Assembly (NCBI GenBank): GCA_029582165.1
Contig: CM055870.1
Coordinates: 52,111,213-52,175,212 of the forward strand
From: Portulaca oleracea
Lineage: Eukaryota > Streptophyta > Magnoliopsida > Caryophyllales > Portulacaceae
DNA length: 64,000 bases
Reading direction: 5' to 3'
In this document: positions 1 through 11,131 of the stretch, piece after piece
Position numbering within the stretch: position 1 is the first letter of the stretch
How the letters are laid out: every line of letters starts with the position of its first letter
Program-made: the position numbers and the translations under genes
The notes under the pieces: generated by a model
The model's database searches: none
What the model was told of the DNA's origin: nothing
Seen by the model: the letters and a program-made list of their open reading frames with translations, nothing else

Positions 1-475
1 ATTGGACTCGCTGGAAGTATGACGTGTAGGATGGTGATGGCTTATATGGCAGGTTAGGCTTCCACCTCAGCCAAAAAAAAAAAAAAAAGAACGATCTATT
101 CACCCCCTTCCTACAAACCAAACCTTCCCTAAACACATAGCCTCTCGCGTAACAAGAAAGAGTCCATAGCATACCTCTCCTCGTAGTCCTCTACGGTGAT
201 CGGAGCCAATTTTCGTCGTTCTACTCTTCATCATCATCATTCAATCAGTATGGCTAAAACTCAAAGTGGACAAATTTATCCAAGAAGAAGATCACCTTCC
301 AAAAAGCAAGAGTGCCAAGTCTAAGAAATTTCAAGAAAGATAGAAGCATCTTAGGGAGGTAACGCCAATTAATAAACTTTGCAATGGTAGTCAATTATGA
401 GATTGAGGAATCGTTGCATATGAGTTTGGTAGTCTTGGAGACATTTGGTCTAAGTCAAAAGGAGAAAGGGGGGGG
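1..475. other. Left flank, no gene recognised
   Basis: Sequence left of the Mutator-like element. It has an A run at about 69-87 and a purine-rich stretch ending in a G run next to the element. No reading frame with recognisable protein similarity was seen. It was probably continuous with 5818-6091 before the transposon inserted. Confidence 0.5.
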
Positions 476-608
476 GAGTGCCTTGATAAAAATGTCACTA
501 AACTTTTGAAAAATTGCAATTTTGCCACTCGGATTTTTCTTGTCATCAGAATGTCACTAAACTTGATTAACTTGGATAAAAATGCCCCTTTACCTGATGT
601 TTACCTGG
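476..608 (+). repeat. MULE left terminal inverted repeat
   Basis: It pairs with 5685-5817 in inverted orientation over about 133 bases with a modest number of mismatches. It contains two internal copies of a motif of the type ATGTCACTAAACTT. Confidence 0.88.
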
Positions 609-1220
609 AAGCAACCTAAAGCAGCAGGTTAATGGTGTTGGTGGTTGTGATTGTCATTAAGGGAAATAAACAATTAATTAAATTAATAAACATCCTAATT
701 AGATATTATACCCTAAAATTCAGTGGTCCTTCACGTGTTTCCCTCCATTTGAAAAAAAAACTTCCAGTAACATTCACCTCCCTCTTCACTATTCATCTTC
801 ATCGCCATTTTCTTCAACTTCCCACCTTTGATTTCTGCAAATGGTATGAATTAAACCCTAAATTGAACCACAATCAACAAAATCACACACCTAGGAAGTG
901 TTTTTGCAAGGATTGAAGGCTTGTAAGGTTGACATTCATACCAGGTTAGTTTCTCCAAAACCCTAATTTTCGCAATGCTGAATTTTGGTCGATAATCTTT
1001 GTTTTGTTGGTGTTTAGTTGTATGAAGTCCATTTGAGTAGCTTTTGTCGAAAAAAAATTCTGGGGTTTATGTTCTGCAATTTTCCAGAATCCCAGAAAAC
1101 CCAACCCTTTGTTTCTTAATGAATCCTAGGGTTTCTGTGTTTGGTTGGTGTTTACGTGTTTGTTTAATCTAAATGTGCTTTAAGTATCTGAAATTGGCTT
1201 GATTTTTTGTTTTAGGGTTT

Positions 1221-4033
1221 TTGAATGGGCAAATTACAAATATTTCATGGGGAGACGAGTTTGTATCAGACCCACATTTGGCTTACATTAACAGTGAGGT
1301 CACTGAATGGGATGTAGACCCTGATTTGTTAAGTGTGGATGATCTAATTGACTTTGAGAAGGCTGGGTATTCAAAAGATAAAATTCAAACCCTTTACATT
1401 AGCAACCCTGGCTGTAGCATAGGATTTGAGGAGAGTCTTGTTGAGACTAAAGGGGATGATGAGATAAGGACCTTGAGTGGTGCTGATGATAATGCTAATG
1501 TTGATGATGGTGCTAATGATAATGCTAATGCTGATGATGGTGATGGTTCTGATGATGATGATGAGGATGATGATGATTATGAACCTGATGGTGATGGTGA
1601 TGGTTCTGAAGTAGAGGATGAGGAGATGACACAAGTAATGAAGAAAAAAATGAATTTGAGGGAGGATGAAATAGCTGATAGGAATGCATTGTTTGAGGGT
1701 GATAAAAGTTTGATTGAAGCAGGAGTTGATGAGGATGATAATGGATGTGAGGATGAACAATATCGTGACTCAGACAACCCTAGCAGCCCTGAGAGTGAGA
1801 GTGAGGGTGAGAGTGTGCAAAGGAAAAGGCCTAGTATGAGGAAGCCCAAACCAAAGTGTCCTAGGTACAACCCTGCTATACCTAGTAGACTACTTGCTGG
1901 GATGACTTTTGCTGACAAGAAGGAGATGAAGAAAGCAATGGATAATTACAGGATCGTAGATGTGTATAATCTGAAAGTGTGCAAGAGTGACAAAGTTAGA
2001 TTTCAACTTTTCTGTCAAGGTGAAGGGTGCAAGTGGAGTTGATTGACAAGAACCCAGGGACATCTATTGTTATAAAAACAACAGAGGTTTAGGAGACAAA
2101 TCAGAACGTTTTCAAGTTTCTTTATGTATGTCCTGAACCACTGAAGAAGGGTTTCTTGGAGGGGTGTAGGAGGGTTTTGAGCTTGGATGGGTGCTTTCTG
2201 AAAGGACCTTGGGGGTGGACAAGTTTTTGTAGCTGTTGGGAGGGATGCAAATGACCAAATGTATCCTTTAGCATGGGGGGTGACATCCACTGAATCAAAG
2301 GAGACTTGGGATATGTTCATTTCACAGCTTCAAATTGATCTCAACATGGGGGATGGCAGTGGCTGAGCAATGATTTCAGATCAACAAAAGGTATGTTGCA
2401 AGCCAACACTTGTTGATTTATTCTTTAAATTGTTTGTTTAGAATGCTAATGTGAATTGTTGGTTCAATTTTGTTTGTTTTAGGGTCTAGTTGATAGTGTA
2501 GCAAGGATATTGCCTAAAAGTGAGCATAGGCTTTGTGTTAGGCATGTGTATGCCAATCTAAGGAGGCTTTTTCAGGGGTGAGATGTACAAGAAACTATTC
2601 TGGAGGGTTGTTAAATCAACCACTGAGATTGAAATGAAAAAGAATGTCAAGAATCTGTATGATCTTGACCCACAAGCATGGGGGATGCTTGAAAGAAAGG
2701 GTGTTCAGCATTTCTGCAGAGCCTTCTTCAAACCACATGCGAAGTGTGACTCTGTAGATAACAACATGGCTGAAATATTCAATGCATTCATAATAGAAGC
2801 GAGGTACATGCCTATAGTTTCTATGTTAAATTGGATTTTCAAGGCAGTTATGAAAAGAGTAGGGGACAAGAATGTTTGGGCTTCTAAGATCAACACCCCA
2901 ATTCCTCCTAGGATTTTGAAAAAAACTTGAAAAAAAAGATTGAAGAGTCAAAGACTTGGGAGGTTACTAGGGCTACTAGGGGTGTGTTTAGTGTGAACAA
3001 TGCATGGGCTGAGGAGTATGTTGTGGATTTGAATGGGAAAACTTGTACTTGCAACTCATGGCAACTAAATGGGATTCCTTGTCCCCATTCCATTGCTGTA
3101 ATGAGGGAGGAAAGGCTGAAACCCTCACAGTTTGTTCATGATTGGTATGCAACTGATAAGCTTGTTGCTACGTACTCTCACACTTTGAACCCACTGAATG
3201 GCACCAACATGTGGGCAACTGCCCCTGGCTGTGTTGTGACTGCTCCCTTCTTCAAGCCAAAGAAAAAGACAACCACGAAGTACTTTAGAAGGCCAGAAGC
3301 AGGTGAGACAATCAAAGGTAAAATGTCCAAGGACTCCACTAGGATTCACCGCTCACATTGTGGATTGGAAGGCCATAACAGGCAGACTTGCACACAGGTT
3401 GCAAAGAAGTTGAAGGTATGCCATCCTACTACTTCTTTTTATTTTTTAAATGTTTTCTTGACTACTGATAATCTGTTTAGGGGGTCAGGTTTAGGTCACA
3501 ATCTGTTTTAGGGTTTAGGGTCAGGGTTTAGGGATTGAAGAGTCACAATCTGTTTTAGGGTTTAGGGTCAACTTAGTGTTTGACTTTTTTAATTTTCCCC
3601 ATGTTTTTTAACTTTAGGGTTTATGATTTTATCTGGTTTATGTTTTTAGGGTTCTGACTTTTTTGCTTGTTTGATTATAAAGCCCAAAAGGAAGATCACA
3701 AAAAGAACTTCCAATGTTACTGTTGCTGCCAATGCTACTGCTGCTGCTGCCCATGCTGCTGGTTCTTCAAGTTCTGCAACTGTTTTTGCTACTTCTTCAA
3801 CTGGTGCTCCATCTACAGCTGCTGCCTCTTCTGCTGGATCAACTGCTGCTGCTGCTGTAACAGCTGCTCAATGTGATGAGTTGCCACTAACTGGGTCATA
3901 GCCTCAACCGTCCCAGCCATCTCCTTCATCAACACCAACAAAGAAGACCAGGAAGAAGAGACCTCCACAGAGATGTGTGTTGTCCGGGGTTTCACCAAGG
4001 AAGAAAATACCAAGGATTAACCTAGGAAACTAG
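1221..4033 (+). pseudogene. MuDR-type MULE transposase, decayed
   Basis: Remains of a nuclear DDE transposase that would cut and move the element. In order: a PB1-like N-terminal domain (about 1221-1500, with a D-V-D-P-D-L-L-S motif); a very acidic Asp-rich linker (1480-1640); the MuDR domain (1895-2042, ending F-C-Q-G-E-G-C-K-W); the MULE catalytic region (about 2150-2900, with L-K-G-P-W-G, I-S-D-Q-Q-K and an N-N-M-A-E-I-F-N-A-F motif); a SWIM zinc finger (about 3040-3105, C-T-C then C-P-H); a zinc knuckle (3343-3390) whose first Cys is replaced; and an Ala/Ser-rich then basic tail (3680-4033). Lesions include a stop with frameshift at about 2040, a stop in the catalytic region near 2365, another near 2580, a frameshift near 2930, and an in-frame TAG at 3899-3901. 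A probable intron lies at about 3416-3680. The first exon shown lacks an ATG and is preceded by a TTTTAG acceptor-like site, so the true start is probably in an upstream exon. Confidence 0.85.
3478..3570 (+). repeat. Telomere-like TTTAGGG motifs in a MULE intron
   Basis: Several GGGTTTAGGG stretches and two copies of CACAATCTGTTTTAGGG lie inside the probable intron near the 3' end of the transposase gene. This is an interstitial, degenerate plant-telomere-like repeat, not a telomere. Confidence 0.6.
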
Positions 4034-4897
4034 GTGGTTGTTTGATGTGTTTCTAAGCCATTTTGAACAATGCATGGCTTCTTTTGATGGTGATTACATT
4101 AAATAGGATGTAAATGCCTTAATTTTGGGGGTAAAATGCCATACTTGTGGTGGGGGAATATGTCTTTTGTACATCTTTGGGTTTTGTACCTTGTTATGCA
4201 AGCTTCAAGCCAAAACAGAGGAGTATGTACATAAAAAACTAGATGTTGTACTCATTACATATTCCCTCTAATGCAAGTTTCCTTAAGTTTATTTTCTGAT
4301 TTTGTCTTCTTTTTCTTCTTCTTCTTCTGATTCTGTCTTCTTTTGATTCAGTTCAGTTTTTCATTTCTCATTCTTATGGTTCAAAATCATGTCTGTTTTT
4401 GTGCCTCCCTGGTTTTGTGCTTGCAACGTGAAGAGGGAGATTGGTTTTGTGCCTGTTTTTTATCAATTTCAGTTCATTCAGTTCAGTTTAGGTGCCTGGT
4501 TTATAGCAGTGCAGAGATGAAGAGGGAGATTGGTGTTGAGATAGGTGTTTTGAGTGACATAGCAAAACCAGAGCAAGAGCAAACACATCACAACAGCATA
4601 TAAATTGATCAAAGAAAGCATAACATTCAATTCATTCATTACAATTGATCCATTGATTACAATAGTCATTCATTACAATTCAACTGCCAGCCCTAAACCC
4701 TAAACAACCACAAACAAATGACCAAGCTGATGATGGAACCCAAAAAATTTGAAGCATCTGTGTGCAACAAGATGCTTAACCAAGCTTACACCCTGACAGC
4801 AAAAAATTCATCCACATTCATCATCATCTACTGCCAATCCCACTGCAACTTCCTATATACAACATCATCATCAGCTTACACCCAACAAAATAACATG

Positions 4898-5377
4898 TCA
4901 CCTACCAACCCCCATCATCGCCAAATCACTTAGCAAATCCCCCAGCAACAACCCCCATGACAACACCACCATAAACATCACAATCACCCACCCATCTTTC
5001 TTCCTCAAACTCTTATTCTCCCCCCTCAGCCTCTCCAACTCACCCATAAGGTCATTGATGTTGGCTTCAGCCACATCCATCTCGTATCTATACTCGTCCC
5101 TCTGCTTCTTGACGGCTTCAAATCTTACGACCAACCTCTTTGCAGCAATAGCAACAGTGTCGCACACTGGATCATCGATCCACCTCATATACTCACAATC
5201 ATCAGCTGACTGCCACCTGAGGCACCTTGCAAACATCCTAAGAGGGTTATCAGCAGTGAATGAAGTGTAGACAAGGCAAACCGTCCCACATTTACACTTG
5301 TAAAGAACCTTCTTCGTACACGCACAATCGCGGAATGCCCTAACTGGGGTGTTCAACACAGATGAGGATGAAGCCAT
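4898..5377 (-). CDS. Small GRF-type zinc-finger protein carried by the MULE
   Basis: An uninterrupted 159-residue frame on the opposite strand from the transposase, converging on it. I chose the Met that begins M-A-S-S-S-S; a Met 13 codons upstream is possible but looks like leader. Residues about 18-65 form a GRF-type zinc finger: C-K-C-G, then T-A-D-N-P-L-R-M-F-A-R-C, then D-D-C-E-Y-M-R-W-I-D. Residues about 80-130 look like a coiled coil (heptads in F-E-A-V-K-K-Q-R... and L-M-G-E-L-E-R-L-R). A hydrophobic stretch near the C terminus (V-I-V-M-F-M-V-V-L-S-W-G-L-L-L-G) could be a membrane segment. GRF fingers bind nucleic acid in other proteins; the role in this transposon is unknown. Unlike the transposase it has no stop or frameshift. 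It may be the second gene of the element, in the place of maize mudrB, to which it is not similar. Confidence 0.75.
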   Translation of the reverse strand: MASSSSVLNTPVRAFRDCACTKKVLYKCKCGTVCLVYTSFTADNPLRMFARCLRWQSADDCEYMRWIDDPVCDTVAIAAKRLVVRFEAVKKQRDEYRYEMDVAEANINDLMGELERLRGENKSLRKKDGWVIVMFMVVLSWGLLLGDLLSDLAMMGVGR

Positions 5378-5684
5378 GGCAGATTTGGGGAAAGTTAGGG
5401 TTTTTAGGAGGCACAAAGAAGAAGAAACTGGGAAGCCCTAATTTTTCAGCAGTAATTGAATAAGAAGAAGAACTCAGGGGAGCTCTTTAATGGCGGAGAA
5501 TAGGAAGATGAAGATGAAGATGAAAAGAAGATGAAAAGAAGATGAAAAGTTGAAGACTCAGTGGGGGGAAAGGGGAGCAATATAGGCTGGTAAAAAATTA
5601 AAAGGGGGGAGGGTTAATTAATTTTGGTTGGTAAAAAAATTAATAAGTTAGGTTTAGTGTTTAATGAAGAGGTGACTGGCTAGT

Positions 5685-5817
5685 CCAGGTAAACATCAGG
5701 TAAAGGGACATTTTTATCCAAGTTAATCAAGTTTAGTGGCATTCTGATGACAAGAAAAATCCGGATGGCAAAATTGCAATTTTTCAAAAGTTTAGTGGCA
5801 TTTTTATCGAGGCACTC
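5685..5817 (-). repeat. MULE right terminal inverted repeat
   Basis: Inverted partner of 476-608, ending ATCGAGGCACTC at the outer boundary. Confidence 0.88.
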
Positions 5818-6091
5818 GAAGAGGGGGACTGGGAAGCAAGTTCAACTTACCCAGTTAGTACTAGAAGCCATAGAACATGAGAAGATAGTGCACTGCTCAC
5901 TCAAATCATAAATAGGTGTCACCCCAAGAAATCCAAGTGAGACAAAACGCTCAAGATGTGGGAAGTGGCCCTAGAGCCACAAACAAGGGAAGACAAAGCA
6001 CTCTCACACTACAGTTCCAATACAAAAACAAATTAAAGAAAAACAAAGTGATCAACAAGAGCACCGAATCAGGAAGCCAAAATGAATAACA
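5818..6091. other. Flank between two transposons, no gene recognised
   Basis: Original target sequence between the MULE and the hAT element. Stop codons occur in all frames and no motif was recognised. Confidence 0.5.
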
Positions 6092-6099
6092 CTATCAAG

Positions 6100-7176
6100 C
6101 AGGGGCGGATCTATATACATAGGAGTGGTGTCAATTGACACCACTAAATTTTTTTGAAAAAAATAATCTGTTTAACAAAAGAAAAATAAATAATAGTATA
6201 TATACAATTTGACACCACAAAAGATTAGAAAGGAAGTAGTAGTTGACTGATCCGCGTGTGCAAGTAATAGGGTCAGATGTCAACGAGGTCGCGGGTTCAA
6301 TCCCCCAGTGTTGCATTGTTTACTTGCCTTTTCGATTTTTCCAATTTTCAGCAGGCGGCTGAGGTTTGTTTAAATAATAGGCGTGACTATTCAATTGTTC
6401 ATCAATTCAATTTTAACCCAGCAGGCCCTTCTTTTTTTTTCACTCGTACCGACCAAGTAATCCCTCCAATCTCTCTAACCCTAACTCCATTATCGAATTG
6501 TAATTTACGTAAGTCACTTTATTTATTCTTTTCTCAAGTTGCTCTTTGCTCTTTATTAAATATAATCTCATACTTGGCTGCGATTTATGAATTAGATTTA
6601 TGTGAATGTGATTAAATTAGGGTTTGATAATTCACTAAATTGCTTGTTGTATCACTTGTATGTGTATGAATGAGCAAACTTTGTTAAACTATCATTTATA
6701 CACTTATAAATCGAATTAAATATACTCTTTCCTCTTGATTGAGTTTATTATCATATTTAGTTGTAATTTATAAATTAGATTTTTGTGATTAAATCAATGT
6801 GATTAAATTAGAATATGCTAATTGCTTGTTGACATTGTTGTATATGTATGAATGAGCAAATCTTGTTAAACTATCGTTTAATTTGTACACATATAAATTG
6901 AATTATACATTATTCAAGTGTTTGAATGAAATTTATTAATTCATTATACTAGGTTAGGTGTGTTTTATAAAAATGTAGGTGTTTATAATTTTATTTTTTA
7001 ATTTCAGTTTAATATGGAGAGATATTTAATATCATTTTTAGCGCTTACTTTGACGTTTATGTATTAGGTTATCATGAATTGTTATATTTTGACATTTATT
7101 TAGCGCTTATTTGTGTTCAATTTTTTTTAAGAAAATTATTTGACACCACTGACTTTGAATCCTGGATCCGCCACTG
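6100..7176. mobile_element. Non-autonomous hAT element (1.08 kb)
   Basis: Terminal inverted repeats CAGGGGCGGATCT (left) and, reverse-complemented on the right, CAGTGGCGGATCC are the classic short hAT ends. It is flanked by an 8-bp target duplication with one mismatch (CTATCAAG at 6092-6099, CTATGAAG at 7177-7184). A subterminal GGTGTCAATTGACACC palindrome sits next to the left end and TTGACACCAC recurs near both ends. The inside is AT rich and encodes no transposase, so mobility would depend on a related element elsewhere. Confidence 0.85.
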
Positions 7177-7184
7177 CTATGAAG

Positions 7185-8244
7185 GCTAATATTTTCACAG
7201 GGTAGCACTACAATTTCAATACACATATGGGAGGCAAGCGGTGATTATAGCGCTTTCCGTATATTGGAATGAACCAAAGGAAGAAGACAATGATAAATGC
7301 ACCTTCAGTGAACCTAAATGACGCATGCCTTACTACTCTTGTGTCTCGAGTCAACCACGTAGAACCCATGGGGTCGAGGAGGAAATTTTCATCAAATCCA
7401 CTTCGCAAGACATTCGGGCCCTTACCACTCGTCTTAATAGGTTTGGTTCAAGTGTTCTTGGATTTTCCGGAGAGGTGTGGTGGTCCTGAGGCCCATTCAG
7501 GTCTCTAAGGAAGGAAAAATACCCTCGAATATGCTAATAAGGGTTGGGTAACATGAAGGTGGTAAGCAACTAATAAGGGATGAAAGAGCAGACTAGCAGT
7601 TCCGGACGTCAATCGTGCAGGTCTACGGGTCGCTAGGGACCAATGAGGTTGGGTGGACTTCTGGTGCACGACCGTTTCCTCCATCGCACACTCGCGCAGA
7701 CCCGCCCAGGAAGCATAGCACAATCGTGCTATGTCTGCCGCCCACTCGTGCGAAACTCGGGACTTCAAGGGATTTGGTCTAGTGGTTAGGGGTGGAAACA
7801 GGTGTGGTGTGGTGCGGTTTCGGTGTCTCGAAGCGGTGCACCGGACAAAACGGTGCGCTAAAACCTTAAACTGGAACCGAATCACCCAGTTTGTAAAAAC
7901 CGGTGCACCGGATTTAACAGTGCGGTTTTTATTATTCTGCATTTTTTTTCTTTCCTTTATTTATCCCCTCCAACATCAGATGTTTTAAGACCTTAAATCC
8001 TAGCCCTTGACGTATTTTATGGGTTTAATTATGGCCCTTGGATTTTGATTGCTCCTTGGCAATGAACCCTAATCTTATGCTATATATCCTTGGCTTGGGA
8101 ATTGAGATAATCATATTATGTTGAATGAATGAAGATATTCTTGAGACCTATCTCAAAACTCTCTCAAACTTTAGCCTATAGGTGGTATTTAAATCCCCAT
8201 CTTTATTGTTTGCTTGGTGATTCTCTTTATAACATTCATGGTAG
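7185..8244. other. Intergenic, no convincing gene; possible hAT remnant at 7784-7935
   Basis: Mixed sequence with stops in all frames. Around 7784 there is TAGGGGTGGAAACAGG followed by several GGTGC/CGGTG words. This resembles the start of small plant hAT-derived repeats, but no opposite end or target duplication was found. Confidence 0.35.
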
Positions 8245-9310
8245 TGTAGGACCCGGAAAATTTCCGTTCGGGGAAATCGTTCTCGGATGCGCTACTTAAG
8301 TGATCGGGGGCCGACTAAGGTTGCTTAATCCTTAAATAAGGATGTTTTTATTTTCGAAATTCATTTTCGGGGTGATGAAACTTTATTTATTTTATGAATC
8401 CGTTTTTTATTATTTAAATACTTGAAATTGCGCCAGAAATATATTAAACATAACTCAAAATTGGCCCAAACAAAGACTCATGCCCAGAAGAAAGCAACTG
8501 GGCTGCCAACAGCAACCAAAACCCACACGGGTTTTGTCTATCGTTGGGCTGGACCGTTTGCTTTCCCGGGCCAGAGAAAATGAATCAGAAATCATAAAAC
8601 CCGTGCGGGTTTTATCATTTCATGGCCCATTTTCTCTCGGTTTAAACCTTGAGTGAATTGGGAAATATTAAGCCATTTTTAATTATTGTTAGCGCATATT
8701 CGAGTGTTTAAACAATTAAACGGATTATAAAAAAAATTAAAGAGTCGTCAGCTGATTTAAAGAAACCAACAAACCATAAAATAAAATAACTCCGGTCTAC
8801 GAAACCCGATTCTAGTTCGGGGGTAAGGTTACGAATTCAAGAATTGTAAGAATTCTTGGATTCGCCCGTTAGAAAATGGACTCTACTAAAATCGACATTA
8901 AATGAAAAAGAGCGGGGAGAAGTTTAATTAATTTCGAAACTTTATATTCTTAACATGCATTATAAAACGAGATTTTTATTTACAAAATGTGCACAAGTAA
9001 TGAAGGTGAAATATGAATTACATAATTAAAGTAACAATAACAAAAGAAACATAAAGACGAACCTCGTTGATTTAAGAATCCAAATGCGCCGATCAAAACC
9101 CTTGATTTCCTTTGACTTGATGGATGAAAGGGTGAGTATGGGAATGGTATTAGGATAATATGTGAGTGGTGATTTTGGTAGAGAAGGAGATGGTGAGAAT
9201 GTATATAGTAGAGAGAGTTTTGAGAGAGTGTAAGGATAGGATAATGGTGTAAGTTGGTGGGAGTATAATGGTGGTGATCCTTGGTGGCAAATGAATGGAA
9301 TGGAGGGGGG

Positions 9311-9318
9311 TATTTATA
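9311..9318 (-). promoter_or_regulatory. LTR TATA box
   Basis: TATAAATA followed by CCCC on the - strand. The same motif sits at the equivalent place in both LTRs of the other element (53923-53930 and 63496-63503), which supports - strand transcription of the family. Confidence 0.65.
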
Positions 9319-9483
9319 GGTGATGAAGGGTAGGTTTAGGAGGGAAAATCAAGGGGGACACATCCCCATGATTATGTCATGCAATCACGTAGGGATCAAG
9401 TCAAGGTCAAGGGTCAATCCACATAGTGCTAATATTATGGGATTGATGATCAAAATGATTTTTGGTGCCGGATTATCAAATGT

Positions 9484-9655
9484 AAACCCCGCGCGGGTTT
9501 TAAAATCCATCGGCACAGATCGCTGACGTAGCACAGCAAAACGGTGCGTTTGGGCGAAGGAAACCCCGCGCGGGTTTTCAACCCTGGACCGGGGTGCGCC
9601 TTGGGCCTGCCTTGGTTCTGGGCCTCCTTCTTCACACAAAACCCGTGCGGGTTTT
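9484..9655. promoter_or_regulatory. Three 18-bp palindromes in the U3 part of the LTR
   Basis: Palindromes of the AAAACCCGCGCGGGTTTT type begin near 9484, 9561 and 9638, spaced 77 bases apart. Between them lie GCTGACGTAG (a TGACG motif) and GGGCC words. They sit about 165-320 bases upstream of the - strand TATA. They are perfect inverted repeats, so they could be dimer-binding sites or small hairpins; the function is inferred. Confidence 0.6.
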
Positions 9656-9789
9656 GCTGCTGGACTGGGCCGCTTCTGTCTTTGTTTGTTTTGCATTGCT
9701 ATGTTGGCCCATGATGTATCCGGCCTTCAATGTTTTATTCCCACTTTTGATAAGTCGGGATTATATCGATGCAAATCTCGGTGTCTACA

Positions 9790-9805
9790 GAGAGCCCCCA
9801 CTTTG
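9790..9805 (-). other. Polypurine tract of the truncated retrotransposon
   Basis: On the - strand CAAAGTGGGGGCTCTC sits directly against the LTR edge (TGTAGACACC...), as expected for the plus-strand primer. The same arrangement occurs at 54390-54405 in the second element. Confidence 0.7.
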
Positions 9806-9839
9806 ATCGAGTCCGAATAGGACGAAGGTCAAAGTAGAC

Positions 9840-10500
9840 TTGATGGCTGTCTTGATGCTGGTGGTGCTCTTTTATATGGCGACTGGCTGATGACGTCGTT
9901 GGTAACCTTTAGGTGGCGACCGTTGGACGACTGCTGTTGTAGATGTCGTTGGAGACCTTTAGGTGGAATCCGTTTGGACGACTACTGCTGTTGATGAAGA
10001 GGTCGTCGATAACCTTTAGATGGTAACCATTGGACGACTGATGCTGAGAATGTCGTTGGAGCCCTTTATGTGGAATCCGTTTGAACGATTGCTGCTGAAG
10101 ATGTCGTTGGAGACCTTTAGGTGGAATCCGTCGGGACGACTGCTGCTGTTGATAAAGAGGTCGCCGGTAACCTTTAGATGGTAACCGTTGGACGACTGAT
10201 GCTGAGAATGTCGTTGGAGCCCTTTATGTGGAATCAGTTTGAACGACTGCTGCTGACGACATCGTTGGTGGCCTTTAGGTGGCAACCGTTGGACGACTGT
10301 CGTTGACGACATCGGTGGAGGCCTTTAGGTGGCGACCGTTTGACGACTGTCGCTGTTGTTGCTCTTTTGGATGGCAACTGGATGATAGATGGTCCCTTCT
10401 TACCGGTGACCGGATGATGGTGCTCTTTTATATGGCAACCTGCTGGATGGTCCCTTTTAGTGGCGACCGGATGATGGTGCTCCTTTATGTGGCAACTTGC
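9840..10500. repeat. Minisatellite, ~55-75-bp units
   Basis: Tandem imperfect units built on GTCGTTGGAGACCTTTAGG, then a GGAATCCGTTTGGACGACTG-like part and a GCTGCTG stretch of variable length. The same repeat family occupies the same position (just inside the 3' LTR) in the second element at 54480-55310. Confidence 0.8.
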
Positions 10501-10624
10501 AAATTATCAGAAAAAGTAAGTATTAGTTTTCGCAAAAATGCAAATGGGTTCAGATTTTTACCTGAATGTTGGGGACCCTTGGGTCGTTGAACTTGGGCTG
10601 TTGAATTTTTTTTTTTGTTGGCAG

Positions 10625-10800
10625 GAAACCCGTGCGGGTTTTATGATTCCTACTGGGCCACATGAGCTTGGGTCACTTGAAGTTGATTTCCTTTTCTCCT
10701 GGTAGAAAACCCGTACGGGTTTCATTATCTTCCTTGGGCTTACAAAACGTTGGGCCGGCAGCAATGGGCCCATAGCTCACCCAAAACCCGTGCGGGTTTT
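10625..10800. promoter_or_regulatory. Three palindromes upstream of the antisense PMD gene
   Basis: AAACCCGTGCGGGTTT-type palindromes at about 10625, 10706 and 10783 (spacing 81 and 77), with TGGGCC/GGCCCA words between them, about 210-380 bases upstream of a + strand TATA box. The arrangement copies that in the LTR, but in the opposite orientation. Confidence 0.55.
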
Positions 10801-11007
10801 GGCTTTTATTTTTTATTTTTTTTTCTTTTCTCCTCGTGAAGGGAATCATGGTGGGGCCCAGGCTTCGTATGGACGAGAGAGAGCCACACGACTTGGTCTC
10901 CTCTTTGGGTGGCAAAGAGATGACCTTTGGGTTTTTGGCCTATGAAACGCATTTGGCATCTCGAGGCGTGTCCTAGAAACGAGCGGTTTATATTCACTCA
11001 TCATTTC

Positions 11008-11014
11008 TATAAAT
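11008..11014 (+). promoter_or_regulatory. TATA box of the antisense PMD gene
   Basis: TATAAAT, 118 bases before the first ATG of the PMD gene, followed by a pyrimidine-rich leader. Plausible core promoter; inference from sequence only. Confidence 0.5.
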
Positions 11015-11131
11015 GCCAAGCCTCATTCATCTCTTTTATTCACATATTCAACTTCTTCTCATCATCTCCCTAGCTCCTCTTTTCCTCTCTAGAGAAACTG
11101 CTTTCTGGAGATAATTCAAGTTCTTGAGAAA

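Larger units (their letters stand above)
476..5817 (+). mobile_element. Mutator-like element (MULE) with long terminal inverted repeats
   Basis: A 5.3-kb DNA transposon. The outer 133 bases at each end are inverted copies: the left end starts GAGTGCCTTGATAAAAATG and the right end, reverse-complemented, starts GAGTGCCTCGATAAAAATG. Both inverted repeats finish at ACCTGG (left) / CCAGGT (right). Long inverted repeats with a MuDR-type transposase inside are typical of MULEs. The expected 9-bp target duplication is not clean. Both flanks are purine/G rich (GAAAGGGGG on the left, GAAGAGGGG on the right), which suggests a duplication blurred by slippage of the G run. It carries a broken transposase (+) and a convergent GRF zinc-finger gene (-). 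Confidence 0.9.
8245..9789 (-). repeat. 3' LTR of the truncated retrotransposon
   Basis: A 1545-bp LTR, TG...CA on either strand (TGTAGGACCC at the left, TCTACA at the right). It is recognised because both edges and much of the body match the two LTRs at 52855-54389 and 62423-63958. It contains a - strand TATA box (9311-9318) and five copies of the AAAACCC(N)GGGTTTT palindrome family (8518, 8596, 9484, 9561, 9638). The last three lie upstream of that TATA. Confidence 0.87.

Noticed and set aside
1371..1760. Ile-rich - strand frame opposite the transposase
   Set aside because: It is the antisense of the Asp-rich GAT repeats and has no independent support.
6250..6320. GCGGGTTCAATCCC as a Pol III B box of a SINE or tRNA inside the hAT element
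   Set aside because: No A box at the right distance and no tRNA fold or A tail; a chance match.
8518..9655. Regularly spaced palindromes as a CRISPR array
   Set aside because: The organism is a plant, the repeats diverge in the centre, and the intervals are shared between element copies instead of being unique spacers.
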